Assembly: GCA_900552925.1 (NCBI GenBank)
Contig: USBH01000003.1
Coordinates: 1 to 17,523, forward strand
Source: an uncultured Oscillospiraceae bacterium
GTDB taxonomy: Bacteria > Bacillota > Clostridia > Oscillospirales > Acutalibacteraceae
Direction: 5' to 3'
DNA length: 17,523 nt
Program-made: the position numbers and the translations under genes
Notes under the pieces: model-generated
Database searches by the model: none
Seen by the model: the letters and a program-made list of their open reading frames with translations, nothing else
Told to the model about the DNA's origin: nothing
Shown: in pieces, positions 1 to 6,943 of the stretch
Layout of the letters: the number at the start of each line of letters is the position of its first letter
How positions within the stretch are numbered: the first letter of the stretch is position 1

Positions 1-50
1 GATCTACACCGTCTAATTCGTCGGCAGCGTCAGATGTGTATAAGAGACAG
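1..50 (+). other. Illumina Nextera adapter left in the assembly (not genomic)
   Basis: The first 50 bases have the exact modular structure of the Nextera P5/i5 side: the end of the P5 sequence (1-9), an 8-base index CGTCTAAT (10-17), the read-1 primer segment TCGTCGGCAGCGTC (18-31) and the Tn5 mosaic end AGATGTGTATAAGAGACAG (32-50). From memory the index matches Illumina i5 index S510. The translated mosaic end gives the tell-tale peptides MYKRQ (plus strand) and LSLIHI (minus strand), which appear at the ends of spurious open frames here. Genomic sequence starts at base 51. Confidence 0.98.
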
Positions 51-392
51 CAGAATGTCGTTCGTCGCGCCGCAGAGGTAGTCCGGGCTGAATACGATGG
101 CCCGGAAGAACAGATCGCGCGTGCTGTCCGCGGGAACGGCGGCGTGCAGCTCGCCGCTGTTGAAAAAGGCGATGTCCCCCTCGTGCGCTTCGAACAGCGA
201 GGGGCCGCACTGGATCGTCACCGTGCCGTGCATCACGCGGAAAAGCTCCATTTCGCTGTGCCAGTGGCAGTCGACAGAGGAAAAACCGTCCTCCGGGCCG
301 ATGCAGTACTGGACGATCGGCAGCAGCTCGTCGCCGTGCCGGCGCGATTCCTTCATGTTTTTGAATTCACTTGTGTTGATCGGAAACACCAC
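51..392 (-). CDS. AraC-family transcriptional regulator, N-terminal cupin part only (truncated by contig end)
   Basis: 114 codons of the N-terminus of a probable AraC/XylS-type regulator. The visible part is a sugar-sensing cupin domain: residues about 40-95 carry HWHSEMELFRVMHGT followed by a G-D-I-x-F pattern near GDIAFFNSGELHAAVP, the usual AraC-binding/cupin_2 layout. The C-terminal helix-turn-helix domain should lie beyond base 51 and is lost; the frame runs into adapter sequence, so its apparent stop is artificial. The start is a GTG at 392 or the next codon GTG at 389, with GGGAAGG just upstream; an in-frame stop at 411-413 rules out a longer protein. It is divergent from the alpha-xylosidase gene, and AraC-type activators commonly control an adjacent glycoside hydrolase, so it probably regulates that gene. 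The family call rests on the cupin half and the context, since no DNA-binding domain is visible. Confidence 0.8.
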
Positions 393-443
393 CTTCCCGT
401 TCGCCGTGTGTCAAAATCGTTATAAAATTTAGTAAATTAATGG

Positions 444-472
444 TAGACTTTGTTTGCTTTAGCGTTTATACT
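444..472 (+). promoter_or_regulatory. Putative sigma-A promoter of the alpha-xylosidase gene
   Basis: TAGACT (444-449), a 17-base spacer and TATACT (467-472) lie in the AT-rich divergent region, 77 bases before the alpha-xylosidase start. The -10 matches consensus at 5 of 6 positions and the -35 at 4 of 6, as expected for an activator-dependent promoter. Confidence 0.5.
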
Positions 473-481
473 AATGATAGA

Positions 482-506
482 GCACTTGCGGAAAAAGCGC
501 AAGTGC
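482..506 (+). promoter_or_regulatory. Inverted repeat (9 bp arms) in the alpha-xylosidase leader
   Basis: GCACTTGCG (482-490) and CGCAAGTGC (498-506) are perfect inverted copies around a 7-base purine loop. The repeat begins 10 bases after the putative -10 box, so it would lie at the transcript start or in the leader. It could be an operator or an RNA hairpin. A run of seven T at about 528-534 follows at a distance, so an attenuator cannot be excluded. Confidence 0.5.
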
Positions 507-548
507 AAATCACGGAATTTTGCAATTTTTTTGAAAGGCAGTGAGCTT

Positions 549-2954
549 ATGAAATTCACGAAGGGCTACTGGGTCAACCGGTACGGCGTGACGAATGCCG
601 ACGCGGTCCAGGTCAGAGAAGTCAAGGTCGAAAACGACCGCGTGTATCTCTACACGGTTCCGTATGCGATGGACATGCGCGCCATGGGCGGCCCGGTGCT
701 TGAAATGTTTGTTTCCTCCCCCCAGCCGGACATCATCCGCGTGGAGGCCTACCACTTCATGGGCAGCAACCAGAAGATGCCCGCGTTCGAGCTGAACGAC
801 CTGCATTGCGCGCTCGAGGTCGAGGACGGCGAGAAGGAAGTCTCGATCAAGAGCGGCGACACGAAGCTCGTCGTCACGAAGAATCCCTGCGGGTTTACTT
901 ATTACTATAAGGACAAAAAGCTGACGAGCGTCGGCAACCGCTTCGGCCACGCGATGATCAGCACGATCAAGACCGAGAACGACCGCTACCTGACCGACCA
1001 GATGGAGCTCGGCCTCGCCGGCGACAGAAACCCCGAAAACATCCGCTGCAACAGCTTCATGCGCGTCCAGATGGATCTCGACATCGGCGAGAAGGTCTAC
1101 GGCCTCGGCGAGCGCTTCACCCCGTTTGTGAAGAACGGCCAGAGCGTCGAAACCTGGAACGAGGACGGCGGCACCTGCTCCGAAATCTCCTACAAGAGCA
1201 TCCCGTTCTATGTGACGAACCGCAACTACGGCGTGCTCGTCAACGACCCGGGCCCGGTCTCGTATGAGATCTGCTCCGAGCAGGTCACGCGCGTGCAGTT
1301 CTCCGTGCCGGGCGAGAAGATCGACTTCATGGTCGTCGGCGGCGCCGACATGAAGCACGTGCTCGAGAACTACACGAACCTTTCCGGCAAGCCCGCGCTT
1401 CCGCCGGCATGGACCTTCGGCCTGTGGCTGACCTCCTCCTTCACGACGAAGTACGACGAGGAGACCGTCATGGAGTTCGTCAACGGCATGGCGGAGCGCC
1501 ACATCCCGCTGCACGTGTTCCACTTCGACTGCTACTGGATGAAGGAGAACGAGTGGTGCAACTTCGACTGGGACCAGGCGATGTTCCCGGACATCGACCA
1601 CCAGCTCGAGGTCATGAAGAAGGAAAAGAACCTCAAGATCTGCGTGTGGATCAACTCGTATATCGGCCAGAAGTCCCCGCTGTTCAAGGAAGCGAAGGAC
1701 CTCGGCTACCTGCTGAAGAAGCCGAACGGCGACGTCTGGCAGGGCGACCTGTGGCAGGCCGGCATGGGCCTTGTCGACTTCACGAACCCGGACGCCTGCA
1801 AGTGGTACCAGTCGAAGCTCAGAAAGCTGCTCGACCAGGGCGTCGACTGCTTCAAGACCGACTTCGGCGAAAGAATCCCGGTCGACGTCGTCTACTACGA
1901 CGGCAGCGACCCGGTCCGCATGCACAACTACTACACCTACCTGTACAACAAGTGCGTTTTCGACCTGCTTGAGGCGTACAAGGGCAAGAACGAGGCCTGC
2001 CTCTTCGCGCGCAGCGCGACGGTCGGCGGTCAGAAGTTCCCGGTGCACTGGGGCGGCGACTGCTCCTCGAACTACGCTTCGATGTCCGAGTCCCTGCGCG
2101 GCGGCCTCTCGCTGTGCCTCTCCGGCTTCGGCTTCTGGAGCCACGACATGAGCGGCTTCGAGGGCACGGCCCCGGCCGACGTCTACAAGCGCTGGGCGGC
2201 GTTCGGCCTGCTCTCCACGCATTCGAGACTCCACGGCTCCAACTCCTACCGCGTGCCGTGGCTGTTCAGCAAGGAAGGCGAGCAGAACGGCGAAGAGTCC
2301 GTTGCGGTCGTCAAGAAGTTCTCCGAGCTCAAGTGCACGCTGATGCCGTACATGTTCTCGGCGGCCGTCAACACGCATAAGACCGGCGTGCCGACGATGC
2401 GCGCCATGGTGCTTGAGTTCCCGGGCGACATCGCCTGCGAGGACCTCGACCGCCAGTATATGCTCGGCGACAGCCTGCTGGTCGCGCCGGTGTTCACGAA
2501 GGACGGCGACGTGACGTATTACCTGCCGGACGGCAAGTGGACGCACCTGCTCTCGAACGAGACAAAGGTCGGCGGCCGCTGGATGCGCGAGAACTACGAC
2601 TTCTTCTCCCTGCCGCTGCTGGCCCGCGAGAATTCGATCATCGCGATCGGCGCGAACAACCAGGAGCCGGACTACGACTACGGCAAGGACCTGACGCTGC
2701 ACGTCTTCGAGCTTTCGGACAAGGCCTCGGCGAAGATCACCGACAGCCGTGGCAACGACATGCTCTCCGTCTGCGCGAAGAACGAGGACGGCAAGGTTAC
2801 GATCCACTTCGACGGCCGCGCGGAAGGCCTCAAGGTGCTGCTGCGCAACGTGAAGTCGGTCTCGAACCTCACGGGCGCGACGGCCGAAGCGCACGAGTTC
2901 GGCACGCTGCTGACCGTCAACGCGGACCTCGGCGACGTCACCTACACCCTGTAA
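549..2954 (+). CDS. yicI: GH31 alpha-xylosidase, YicI-like
   Basis: Predicted 801-aa glycoside hydrolase family 31 enzyme that releases alpha-linked xylose from the non-reducing end of xylo-oligosaccharides such as isoprimeverose. It aligns by eye with E. coli YicI (772 aa) along its whole length, including YGLGERFTPFVKNGQSVETW, HVFHFDCYWMKE, CVWINSYIGQKSPLFKE and GLLSTHSRLHGSNSYRVPW. The catalytic nucleophile is D438 in CFKTDFGERIP and the acid/base is D504 in FPVHWGGDC; their 66-residue spacing equals that of YicI D416/D482. There is no signal peptide, so it acts in the cytoplasm on imported oligosaccharides. The ATG at 549 is chosen because GAAAGGCAGTGAG precedes it and the protein then starts like YicI (MKFTKGYW). 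It lies divergent from the AraC-type gene and is followed by a strong terminator, so it is monocistronic. Alpha-glucosidase side activity is possible. Confidence 0.94.
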   Translation: MKFTKGYWVNRYGVTNADAVQVREVKVENDRVYLYTVPYAMDMRAMGGPVLEMFVSSPQPDIIRVEAYHFMGSNQKMPAFELNDLHCALEVEDGEKEVSIKSGDTKLVVTKNPCGFTYYYKDKKLTSVGNRFGHAMISTIKTENDRYLTDQMELGLAGDRNPENIRCNSFMRVQMDLDIGEKVYGLGERFTPFVKNGQSVETWNEDGGTCSEISYKSIPFYVTNRNYGVLVNDPGPVSYEICSEQVTRVQFSVPGEKIDFMVVGGADMKHVLENYTNLSGKPALPPAWTFGLWLTSSFTTKYDEETVMEFVNGMAERHIPLHVFHFDCYWMKENEWCNFDWDQAMFPDIDHQLEVMKKEKNLKICVWINSYIGQKSPLFKEAKDLGYLLKKPNGDVWQGDLWQAGMGLVDFTNPDACKWYQSKLRKLLDQGVDCFKTDFGERIPVDVVYYDGSDPVRMHNYYTYLYNKCVFDLLEAYKGKNEACLFARSATVGGQKFPVHWGGDCSSNYASMSESLRGGLSLCLSGFGFWSHDMSGFEGTAPADVYKRWAAFGLLSTHSRLHGSNSYRVPWLFSKEGEQNGEESVAVVKKFSELKCTLMPYMFSAAVNTHKTGVPTMRAMVLEFPGDIACEDLDRQYMLGDSLLVAPVFTKDGDVTYYLPDGKWTHLLSNETKVGGRWMRENYDFFSLPLLARENSIIAIGANNQEPDYDYGKDLTLHVFELSDKASAKITDSRGNDMLSVCAKNEDGKVTIHFDGRAEGLKVLLRNVKSVSNLTGATAEAHEFGTLLTVNADLGDVTYTL

Positions 2955-3000
2955 ATCCACCGCGGGCCGTTTTCGGCCGCGTAAATACCTGCATAACAAA

Positions 3001-3040
3001 AAGGAGCGGACAGCGCATGCTGTTCGCTCCTTCTGTTTTT
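3001..3040. terminator. Bidirectional intrinsic terminator between converging genes
   Basis: Arms 3001-3014 and 3019-3032 form a 14-bp stem (one G-U) around the loop GCAT. On the plus strand it is followed by CTGTTTTT; on the minus strand by TTTTTGTT. It can end the alpha-xylosidase transcript from the left and the acetyltransferase transcript from the right. Confidence 0.88.
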
Positions 3041-3117
3041 CAAAACAGTTCCGTTTGTGCGCCGGCGGCTGGCCTCCGCTTCGAATGATCCGGCGCTGCG
3101 CGACTGCTTTGCGCGGT

Positions 3118-3540
3118 TCACGCGGGCCAGACCATCTCGTACTCCTGCGCGCCGGTCGCATCGTCCACGCCCGCAGAGCGGACCGAAAAGCCCGCGGCGC
3201 GGTAAAAGCGCACGGCGCGCGCGTTCTGCTCGTAGACGTGCAGTGTCAGCGCGGGGCGGATGCGCTTGGCGTGGTCCAGAAGCTGCCGCCCCGCGCCGCG
3301 GGACTGCTTTTCCGCGCGGACAAAAATGCCGGCGATGTAGCTGCCGTCCAGCCCGACGAATCCCGCGATGCCGTCCTCGTCCGTGCAGACGTAGACGTCG
3401 GCCTGCGGTAGCGCCGCCCGCACGGCCTCCAGATTGCCGCGCCAGTAGCTTTCCGGGATGAAGCTGTGCGCCGCGATGTTCGTCTCAAGCCAGATCTGCA
3501 GCGCCGCGTCCAGATCGTCCGGCGTGCATTTTCGAATCAA
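3118..3540 (-). CDS. GNAT-family N-acetyltransferase (YjaB-like)
   Basis: 140-aa single-domain acetyltransferase expected to move an acetyl group from acetyl-CoA to an amine; the substrate is unknown. The acetyl-CoA pyrophosphate loop (motif A) is at residues 73-84, VRAEKQSRGAGR, matching Q/R-x-x-G-x-G/A with Q79, G82 and G84. The C-terminal region has the family pattern VYEQNARAVRFYRAAGF, with a candidate general-acid tyrosine Y113. The pattern of the whole chain resembles E. coli YjaB (IWLETNIAAHSFIP near the start). The start is TTG: AGGAGG lies 7 bases upstream and no ATG fits as well. It follows the DUF1858 gene on the same strand, but a strong terminator separates them, so it needs its own promoter or read-through; I see no clear promoter. 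Confidence 0.88.
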   Translation of the reverse strand: MIRKCTPDDLDAALQIWLETNIAAHSFIPESYWRGNLEAVRAALPQADVYVCTDEDGIAGFVGLDGSYIAGIFVRAEKQSRGAGRQLLDHAKRIRPALTLHVYEQNARAVRFYRAAGFSVRSAGVDDATGAQEYEMVWPA

Positions 3541-3568
3541 ACCGGGCCCTCCTTTCGAAAACGGGCAA

Positions 3569-3598
3569 AAAAAGAGAGGGCGCGCGCCCTCTCTTTCC
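3569..3598 (-). terminator. Intrinsic terminator of the DUF1858 gene (perfect palindrome)
   Basis: Bases 3571-3596 are a perfect 26-base palindrome (arms AAAGAGAGGGCGC and its complement). Read on the minus strand it is followed by a run of seven T, directly after the DUF1858 stop codon, as expected for a rho-independent terminator. Confidence 0.85.
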
Positions 3599-3606
3599 CC
3601 TGTGCT

Positions 3607-3813
3607 TTACGCCTTCTTGCTGTTGAGGTACTCCTGGATCGAAGCGAACACCTCGTCGACGTTGAGGCCGTGCACGGCGCAGGCGTCCTCGAGGGATTCG
3701 TGGATGGAGGACGGGCAGCCGACGCAGTGCATGCCGGACTGCATCAGAACATAAGCGATGCCGCGGTCGTAGTCGAGCATCTCGCCCATGGTGGTCTTTT
3801 TCGTGATTTCCAT
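3607..3813 (-). CDS. DUF1858 redox-disulfide domain protein
   Basis: 68-aa protein matching the DUF1858 family, also described as the hybrid-cluster-protein-associated redox disulfide domain. The signature is CVGCPSSIHESLEDACAVHG, with a CxxC pair at C30/C33 and a further C45; hydrophobic residues flank it as usual (TTMGEMLDYDRGIAYVLM at the N-terminus). The family is thought to take part in thiol/disulfide or iron-sulfur chemistry, but no reaction is established. The start is taken at the second ATG (3813), because AAAGGA is 8 bases from it but only 2 bases from the earlier ATG at 3819. It has its own promoter candidate and terminator, so it is a single-gene unit. No hybrid cluster protein gene is present in this window. 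Confidence 0.92.
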   Translation of the reverse strand: MEITKKTTMGEMLDYDRGIAYVLMQSGMHCVGCPSSIHESLEDACAVHGLNVDEVFASIQEYLNSKKA

Positions 3814-3903
3814 AATCATGTTCCTTTCTGTGACGAAATGGATTTACCTTCAGTTTGGCGCCGGGCAAAACAAAATATTCGCCCGTGCATTCTATACCTT
3901 TCC

Positions 3904-3932
3904 AGTATACAATACTGCACGGCAGAAAGCAA
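3904..3932 (-). promoter_or_regulatory. Putative promoter of the DUF1858 gene
   Basis: On the minus strand: TTGCTT (3932-3927), 17-base spacer, TATACT (3909-3904). It is about 90 bases upstream of the start codon and just past the potD terminator. Confidence 0.6.
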
Positions 3933-3935
3933 GAC

Positions 3936-3960
3936 AAAAAGGGCGGAAAACCGCCCTTTT
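3936..3960 (-). terminator. Intrinsic terminator after potD
   Basis: GGGCGG (3941-3946) and CCGCCC (3951-3956) form a stem with a 4-base loop, extended by A/T pairs. On the minus strand it is followed by TTTTTGTCTT. It lies 28 bases past the potD stop and ends the pot operon. Confidence 0.87.
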
Positions 3961-3987
3961 CAGAATTTTATTTTATTTTTCCGCGGC

Positions 3988-5097
3988 TCAGTTGCCGGTC
4001 GCCGTGCGGAACTCGGTCCAGACGCGCGTGTGGGTCTCCAGCGCTTCGGCGGAAATGTTTTCGATCATCTCCGTGTTGTCGCTGAACTCCTCGGGCAGCG
4101 TCAGGAACGACTTGTATTCCTCGTTGATGTATTCCTCCGCGGCGCTGTTCGTGCAGTAGTAGCCGATGTACTCGAAGCACTGGGCGGAAACCTCGGGGTC
4201 GAGGATGTATTCCATGAACTTGTAGGCGGCGTCGCTGTGCGGCGCGTTGCTCGGGATGAACATGCCCATGATGCCGAAGCCGATGCCCTCGCTCGGGTAA
4301 ACGACCTCAAGCTCCGGGTTCGCGAGCATGGCCATCGTGACCTGCGAGGTGTACATGACGGCCGCGCTGATCTCGCCGGAAATCAGGTCGTCCTGGATGT
4401 TGTCGTCCTTGATCAGGCGGATGTTCGGCGCGAGCTCGAGCAGCTTCTGGCCGGCCTCTTCAATGACGGCCACGTCCTCGGTGTTGTAGCTCTCGCCCAT
4501 CACCTTGAGCGCCATGCCGTTGATGACGCGGAAATTGCTCGTGATGCCGATGCTCGAGGCGAGCGACGAATCCCACAGGTCCGCATAGCTGTCGATCTCG
4601 ATGTCCACAAGGCTCGGGTCGTAGACGATGGTCTGCACGCCGGCGCCGTACGGCACGGTGTACTTGTCCTCGGGGTCGAAGAACTGGCCCTGATAGATCG
4701 GGTTGATGTTGCCGAACGACGGCAGCTGCGTCTTGTCGAGCTCCGTCACAAGGCCCTCGGCGATCGCCGTTTCGATGATGTAGTCGTCGGCCACGACGAT
4801 GTCGTAGTCGCCGCCCTCGGCCGCCTCAAGGCGGGCCAGCATCGTCTCGTCGGTGTCGAAGTTCACGTAGTTGACGCGGATGCCGGTTTCCTGCTCGAAC
4901 GCGTCGAGCACTTCCTGCGGGAACATCGATTCCCAGGTGTAGAGCACAAGCTCGTCGGAGCCGTTTTCAGCCGCGGAGTCCGTTGCGGAATCCGTGCCGG
5001 CACCGGAGGAGGACTCCGACGACGCGCCGCCGCTGCACGCGGTGAGCGCGACGACGAGCATGGCCAGAGCAAGGATGGATGCCAATACTTTTTTCAT
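3988..5097 (-). CDS. potD: Spermidine/putrescine ABC transporter, substrate-binding lipoprotein
   Basis: 369-aa extracellular binding protein of the PotD/PotF family, which captures polyamines and delivers them to PotBC. The N-terminus is a lipoprotein signal: MKK, a hydrophobic stretch, then the lipobox LTAC with C21, followed by a Ser/Gly/Ala-rich linker of about 25 residues. The mature part begins LVLYTWESMFPQEVLDAFEQETGIRVNY, the usual start of this family, and contains VPYGAGVQTIVYDPSL and VYPSEGIGFGIMGMFIPSNAPH. The ATG at 5097 is preferred over the in-frame ATG at 5109, because the latter has AGGA directly against it while GGTG sits 6 bases before 5097. It is the last gene of the operon, 150 bases after potC, with a structured spacer that may set its expression separately. 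Exact polyamine specificity cannot be read from sequence. Confidence 0.95.
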   Translation of the reverse strand: MKKVLASILALAMLVVALTACSGGASSESSSGAGTDSATDSAAENGSDELVLYTWESMFPQEVLDAFEQETGIRVNYVNFDTDETMLARLEAAEGGDYDIVVADDYIIETAIAEGLVTELDKTQLPSFGNINPIYQGQFFDPEDKYTVPYGAGVQTIVYDPSLVDIEIDSYADLWDSSLASSIGITSNFRVINGMALKVMGESYNTEDVAVIEEAGQKLLELAPNIRLIKDDNIQDDLISGEISAAVMYTSQVTMAMLANPELEVVYPSEGIGFGIMGMFIPSNAPHSDAAYKFMEYILDPEVSAQCFEYIGYYCTNSAAEEYINEEYKSFLTLPEEFSDNTEMIENISAEALETHTRVWTEFRTATGN

Positions 5098-5122
5098 TTT
5101 AATCACCATTCCTAATTATTTT

Positions 5123-5178
5123 TTTGTGCCGGTCGGCGAAGCCGATTGCCGCTTTGCTTGTTGCGGCAAAGGCACAAA
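5123..5178 (-). repeat. Three-way-junction sequence between potC and potD (possible structured leader or intergenic repeat)
   Basis: An outer stem TTTGTGCC (5123-5130) / GGCACAAA (5171-5178) encloses two hairpins: TCGGC/GCCGA around GAA (5133-5145) and TTGCCGC/GCGGCAA around a 10-base loop (5146-5169). All pairs are perfect Watson-Crick. It would be transcribed in the 5' untranslated part of potD. It could stabilise the mRNA, regulate potD, or be a small palindromic repeat. Confidence 0.65.
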
Positions 5179-5182
5179 TCGT

Positions 5183-5208
5183 GTGTGAAAAAGTGTTTTT
5201 CACACTTA
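5183..5208 (-). terminator. Hairpin between potC and potD, possible partial terminator
   Basis: Two overlapping foldings are possible on the minus strand. One is a 10-bp stem of GTGTGAAAAA with TTTTTCACAC. The other is a shorter AAGTGT/ACACTT stem directly followed by T residues, resembling a weak intrinsic terminator. The two exclude each other. Confidence 0.45.
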
Positions 5209-5247
5209 TTCCCTTCCTTTTGTTGTTCTATCTGAAACGGCAGGCCG

Positions 5248-6063
5248 TCAGATTTCGGTTGTTTCTTTCGGCGTCTTCGGCTTTTTCTCGCGGCCGAGGA
5301 AGATGGCGAGGCCGCACAGCGAGATCGTGACGAGGAAAATCAGCGTGCAGAGCGCGTTGATCTCGGGCGTCACGCCGGTCTTGAGCTGCGAGTAGATCTT
5401 GAGCGGCAGCGTGTTCGAGTCGACGCCGGTGACGAAAAAGCTGATGATGACGTCGTCGAAGCTCATCGCGAACGCGAGCAGCATGCCCGAGGCGATGGCC
5501 GGGGCGATCAGCGGCAGCACGATGTCGAAAAACGCGCGGACCTTCGAGGCGCCGAGGTCGAGCGCGGCCTCCTCGAGGCTCTTGTCCAGGCCGACGAGGC
5601 GCGCCTTGACGAGCATGAAGACGTACGGGATGCAAAACGCCGTGTGCGCGATGATCAGCGTCGTCATGCCGAACGGCAGGCCGATCAGCGAGAAAAAGAC
5701 CATGAATACCATGCCCAGAATGATTTCCGGGATCATCAGCGGCAGCGTGGAAATGTATTCCATGAGGCCCTTGCCTTTGAGCTGGACCTTCGACGAGCCG
5801 ACCGCGCCGAGCGTGCCGATGACGGCCGCCGCGCACGAGGACGAAACGCCGAGGATGATGCTGTTCAGGAGCGATTCAAAAAGCGCGCGGTCGCGGAACA
5901 GCTCTTCGTACCAATTGAGCGAAAAGCCGTCCCAAACGGAGCTGATCTTGCTCTCGTTGAACGAGTAGATGATGACGAGCACGATCGGCACGTACATCAG
6001 CAGCAAAATCACGCCGAGATATACATTCGGAAGATGCGTTCTGTTTTTCAATGCTTCACCCAT
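5248..6063 (-). CDS. potC: Spermidine/putrescine ABC transporter permease PotC
   Basis: 271-aa integral membrane permease of the binding-protein-dependent type. About six membrane segments are visible, the first at residues 14-35 (VYLGVILLLMYVPIVLVIIYSF). The cytoplasmic EAA loop that docks onto the ATPase is EEAALDLGASKVRAFFDIVL at about residues 164-183. The chain ends in a charged tail (GREKKPKTPKETTEI). With PotB it forms the membrane channel. The ATG at 6063 lies 13 bases after the potB stop, with AGAAAGG close to the start, so it is translated from the same transcript. It is identified as PotC rather than PotB from its length, its position after potB and the typical N-terminal YVPIVLVIIYSFNES. 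Confidence 0.94.
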   Translation of the reverse strand: MGEALKNRTHLPNVYLGVILLLMYVPIVLVIIYSFNESKISSVWDGFSLNWYEELFRDRALFESLLNSIILGVSSSCAAAVIGTLGAVGSSKVQLKGKGLMEYISTLPLMIPEIILGMVFMVFFSLIGLPFGMTTLIIAHTAFCIPYVFMLVKARLVGLDKSLEEAALDLGASKVRAFFDIVLPLIAPAIASGMLLAFAMSFDDVIISFFVTGVDSNTLPLKIYSQLKTGVTPEINALCTLIFLVTISLCGLAIFLGREKKPKTPKETTEI

Positions 6064-6076
6064 GCCTTTCTGCCGC

Positions 6077-6943
6077 TTACACGAGGCCTTCGAGATCCTT
6101 GACGCCGGAGATCTTCCGGTACAGGGCGATCATCACGCTCGTGAGGATCGTCAGGATCACGGCGAGCGCCGCGGCGAACGGCCAGTTGTGCGCCTTCATC
6201 AGCTGGTCCTGGATCAGGCTGCCGACGAGCACGACCTTGTTGCCGCCGAGAATGTCCGCGATGAAGAACAGGCCCATCGACGGGATGAACGTGAGAATGA
6301 CGCCCGAAAGCAGGCCGGGCAGCGTCAGCTTCAGCGTGACGGTGAAAAATGCCCTGATGCGCGAGGCGCCGAGGTCGCGCGCCGCCTCGATCAGGCTCCA
6401 GTCGAGCTTTTCGGCGCTCGAGTAGACCGCGAAGATCATGAACGGCAGCAGGGCGTAGATCATGCCGACCACAACGGCCGGGTAGGTGTACAGCAGCCGC
6501 ATCGGCTCGTCGGTGATGCCGAGCCCCATCAGCAGCTTGTCGAACACGCCGTTCGCGCGGAAGATGATGATCCAGCCGTACAGGCGGATCAGCGAGCTCG
6601 TCCAGAACGGGATCATCAGGAGCATCATCGTGCGCTTTTTCCACTTGGCCGTCAGCTTCGCCATGAAGTAGCCGAACGGGTAGCCGATCAGGATGATCAG
6701 CACGGTGCTGATGATCGCGAGCTTGAAGGACTCGACGAAGGTCTGCAGATAGACCGGCTCGAGGATATTCCGGTAATTGTCGAGTGTGAACTGGTTCGTC
6801 ACGCCCCAGGTTTCGGCGCGCTGCAGAAAGCTCAAGATCACCATGTAAACGAGCGGCCCAACGATAAAGACGAGCGTGAACACATAGAGCGGAAGCAGCA
6901 TCAGCGCTTCCTTTTTCAGTTTTCTGCGCGGGTTTCTCTTCAC
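6077..6943 (-). CDS. potB: Spermidine/putrescine ABC transporter permease PotB
   Basis: 288-aa integral membrane permease partner of PotC. A basic N-terminus ([12 protein letters not shown]) precedes the first membrane segment (about residues 14-38), and at least five more hydrophobic stretches follow. The EAA motif for ATPase coupling is [20 protein letters not shown], at roughly residues 185-204. The start is a GTG at 6943 that overlaps the potA stop by four bases (GTGA); GGAGGT lies 6 bases before it inside the end of potA. This points to translational coupling and fixed stoichiometry. Together with PotA and PotC it forms the inner-membrane part of the polyamine importer. Confidence 0.94.
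   Translation of the reverse strand: MKRNPRRKLKKEALMLLPLYVFTLVFIVGPLVYMVILSFLQRAETWGVTNQFTLDNYRNILEPVYLQTFVESFKLAIISTVLIILIGYPFGYFMAKLTAKWKKRTMMLLMIPFWTSSLIRLYGWIIIFRANGVFDKLLMGLGITDEPMRLLYTYPAVVVGMIYALLPFMIFAVYSSAEKLDWSLIEAARDLGASRIRAFFTVTLKLTLPGLLSGVILTFIPSMGLFFIADILGGNKVVLVGSLIQDQLMKAHNWPFAAALAVILTILTSVMIALYRKISGVKDLEGLV

Noticed and set aside
36..425. Plus-strand open frame beginning MYKRQ opposite the AraC-type gene
   Set aside because: Its first codons are the Tn5 mosaic end of the adapter and the rest is the antisense of a recognisable cupin domain.
510..3161. 883-codon minus-strand open frame across the alpha-xylosidase gene
   Set aside because: It is a by-product of G/C-rich third positions in the GH31 gene; its translation is low-complexity (R, A, V, H, D-rich) and has no ribosome binding site or known motif.
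3466..5115. 549-codon plus-strand open frame opposite DUF1858 and potD
   Set aside because: It reads through two terminators and antisense to well-recognised proteins; its composition is typical of GC-rich shadow frames.
5123..5178. tRNA gene in the potC-potD spacer
   Set aside because: The three-way junction is too short (56 bases) and lacks T-loop, anticodon and acceptor features.
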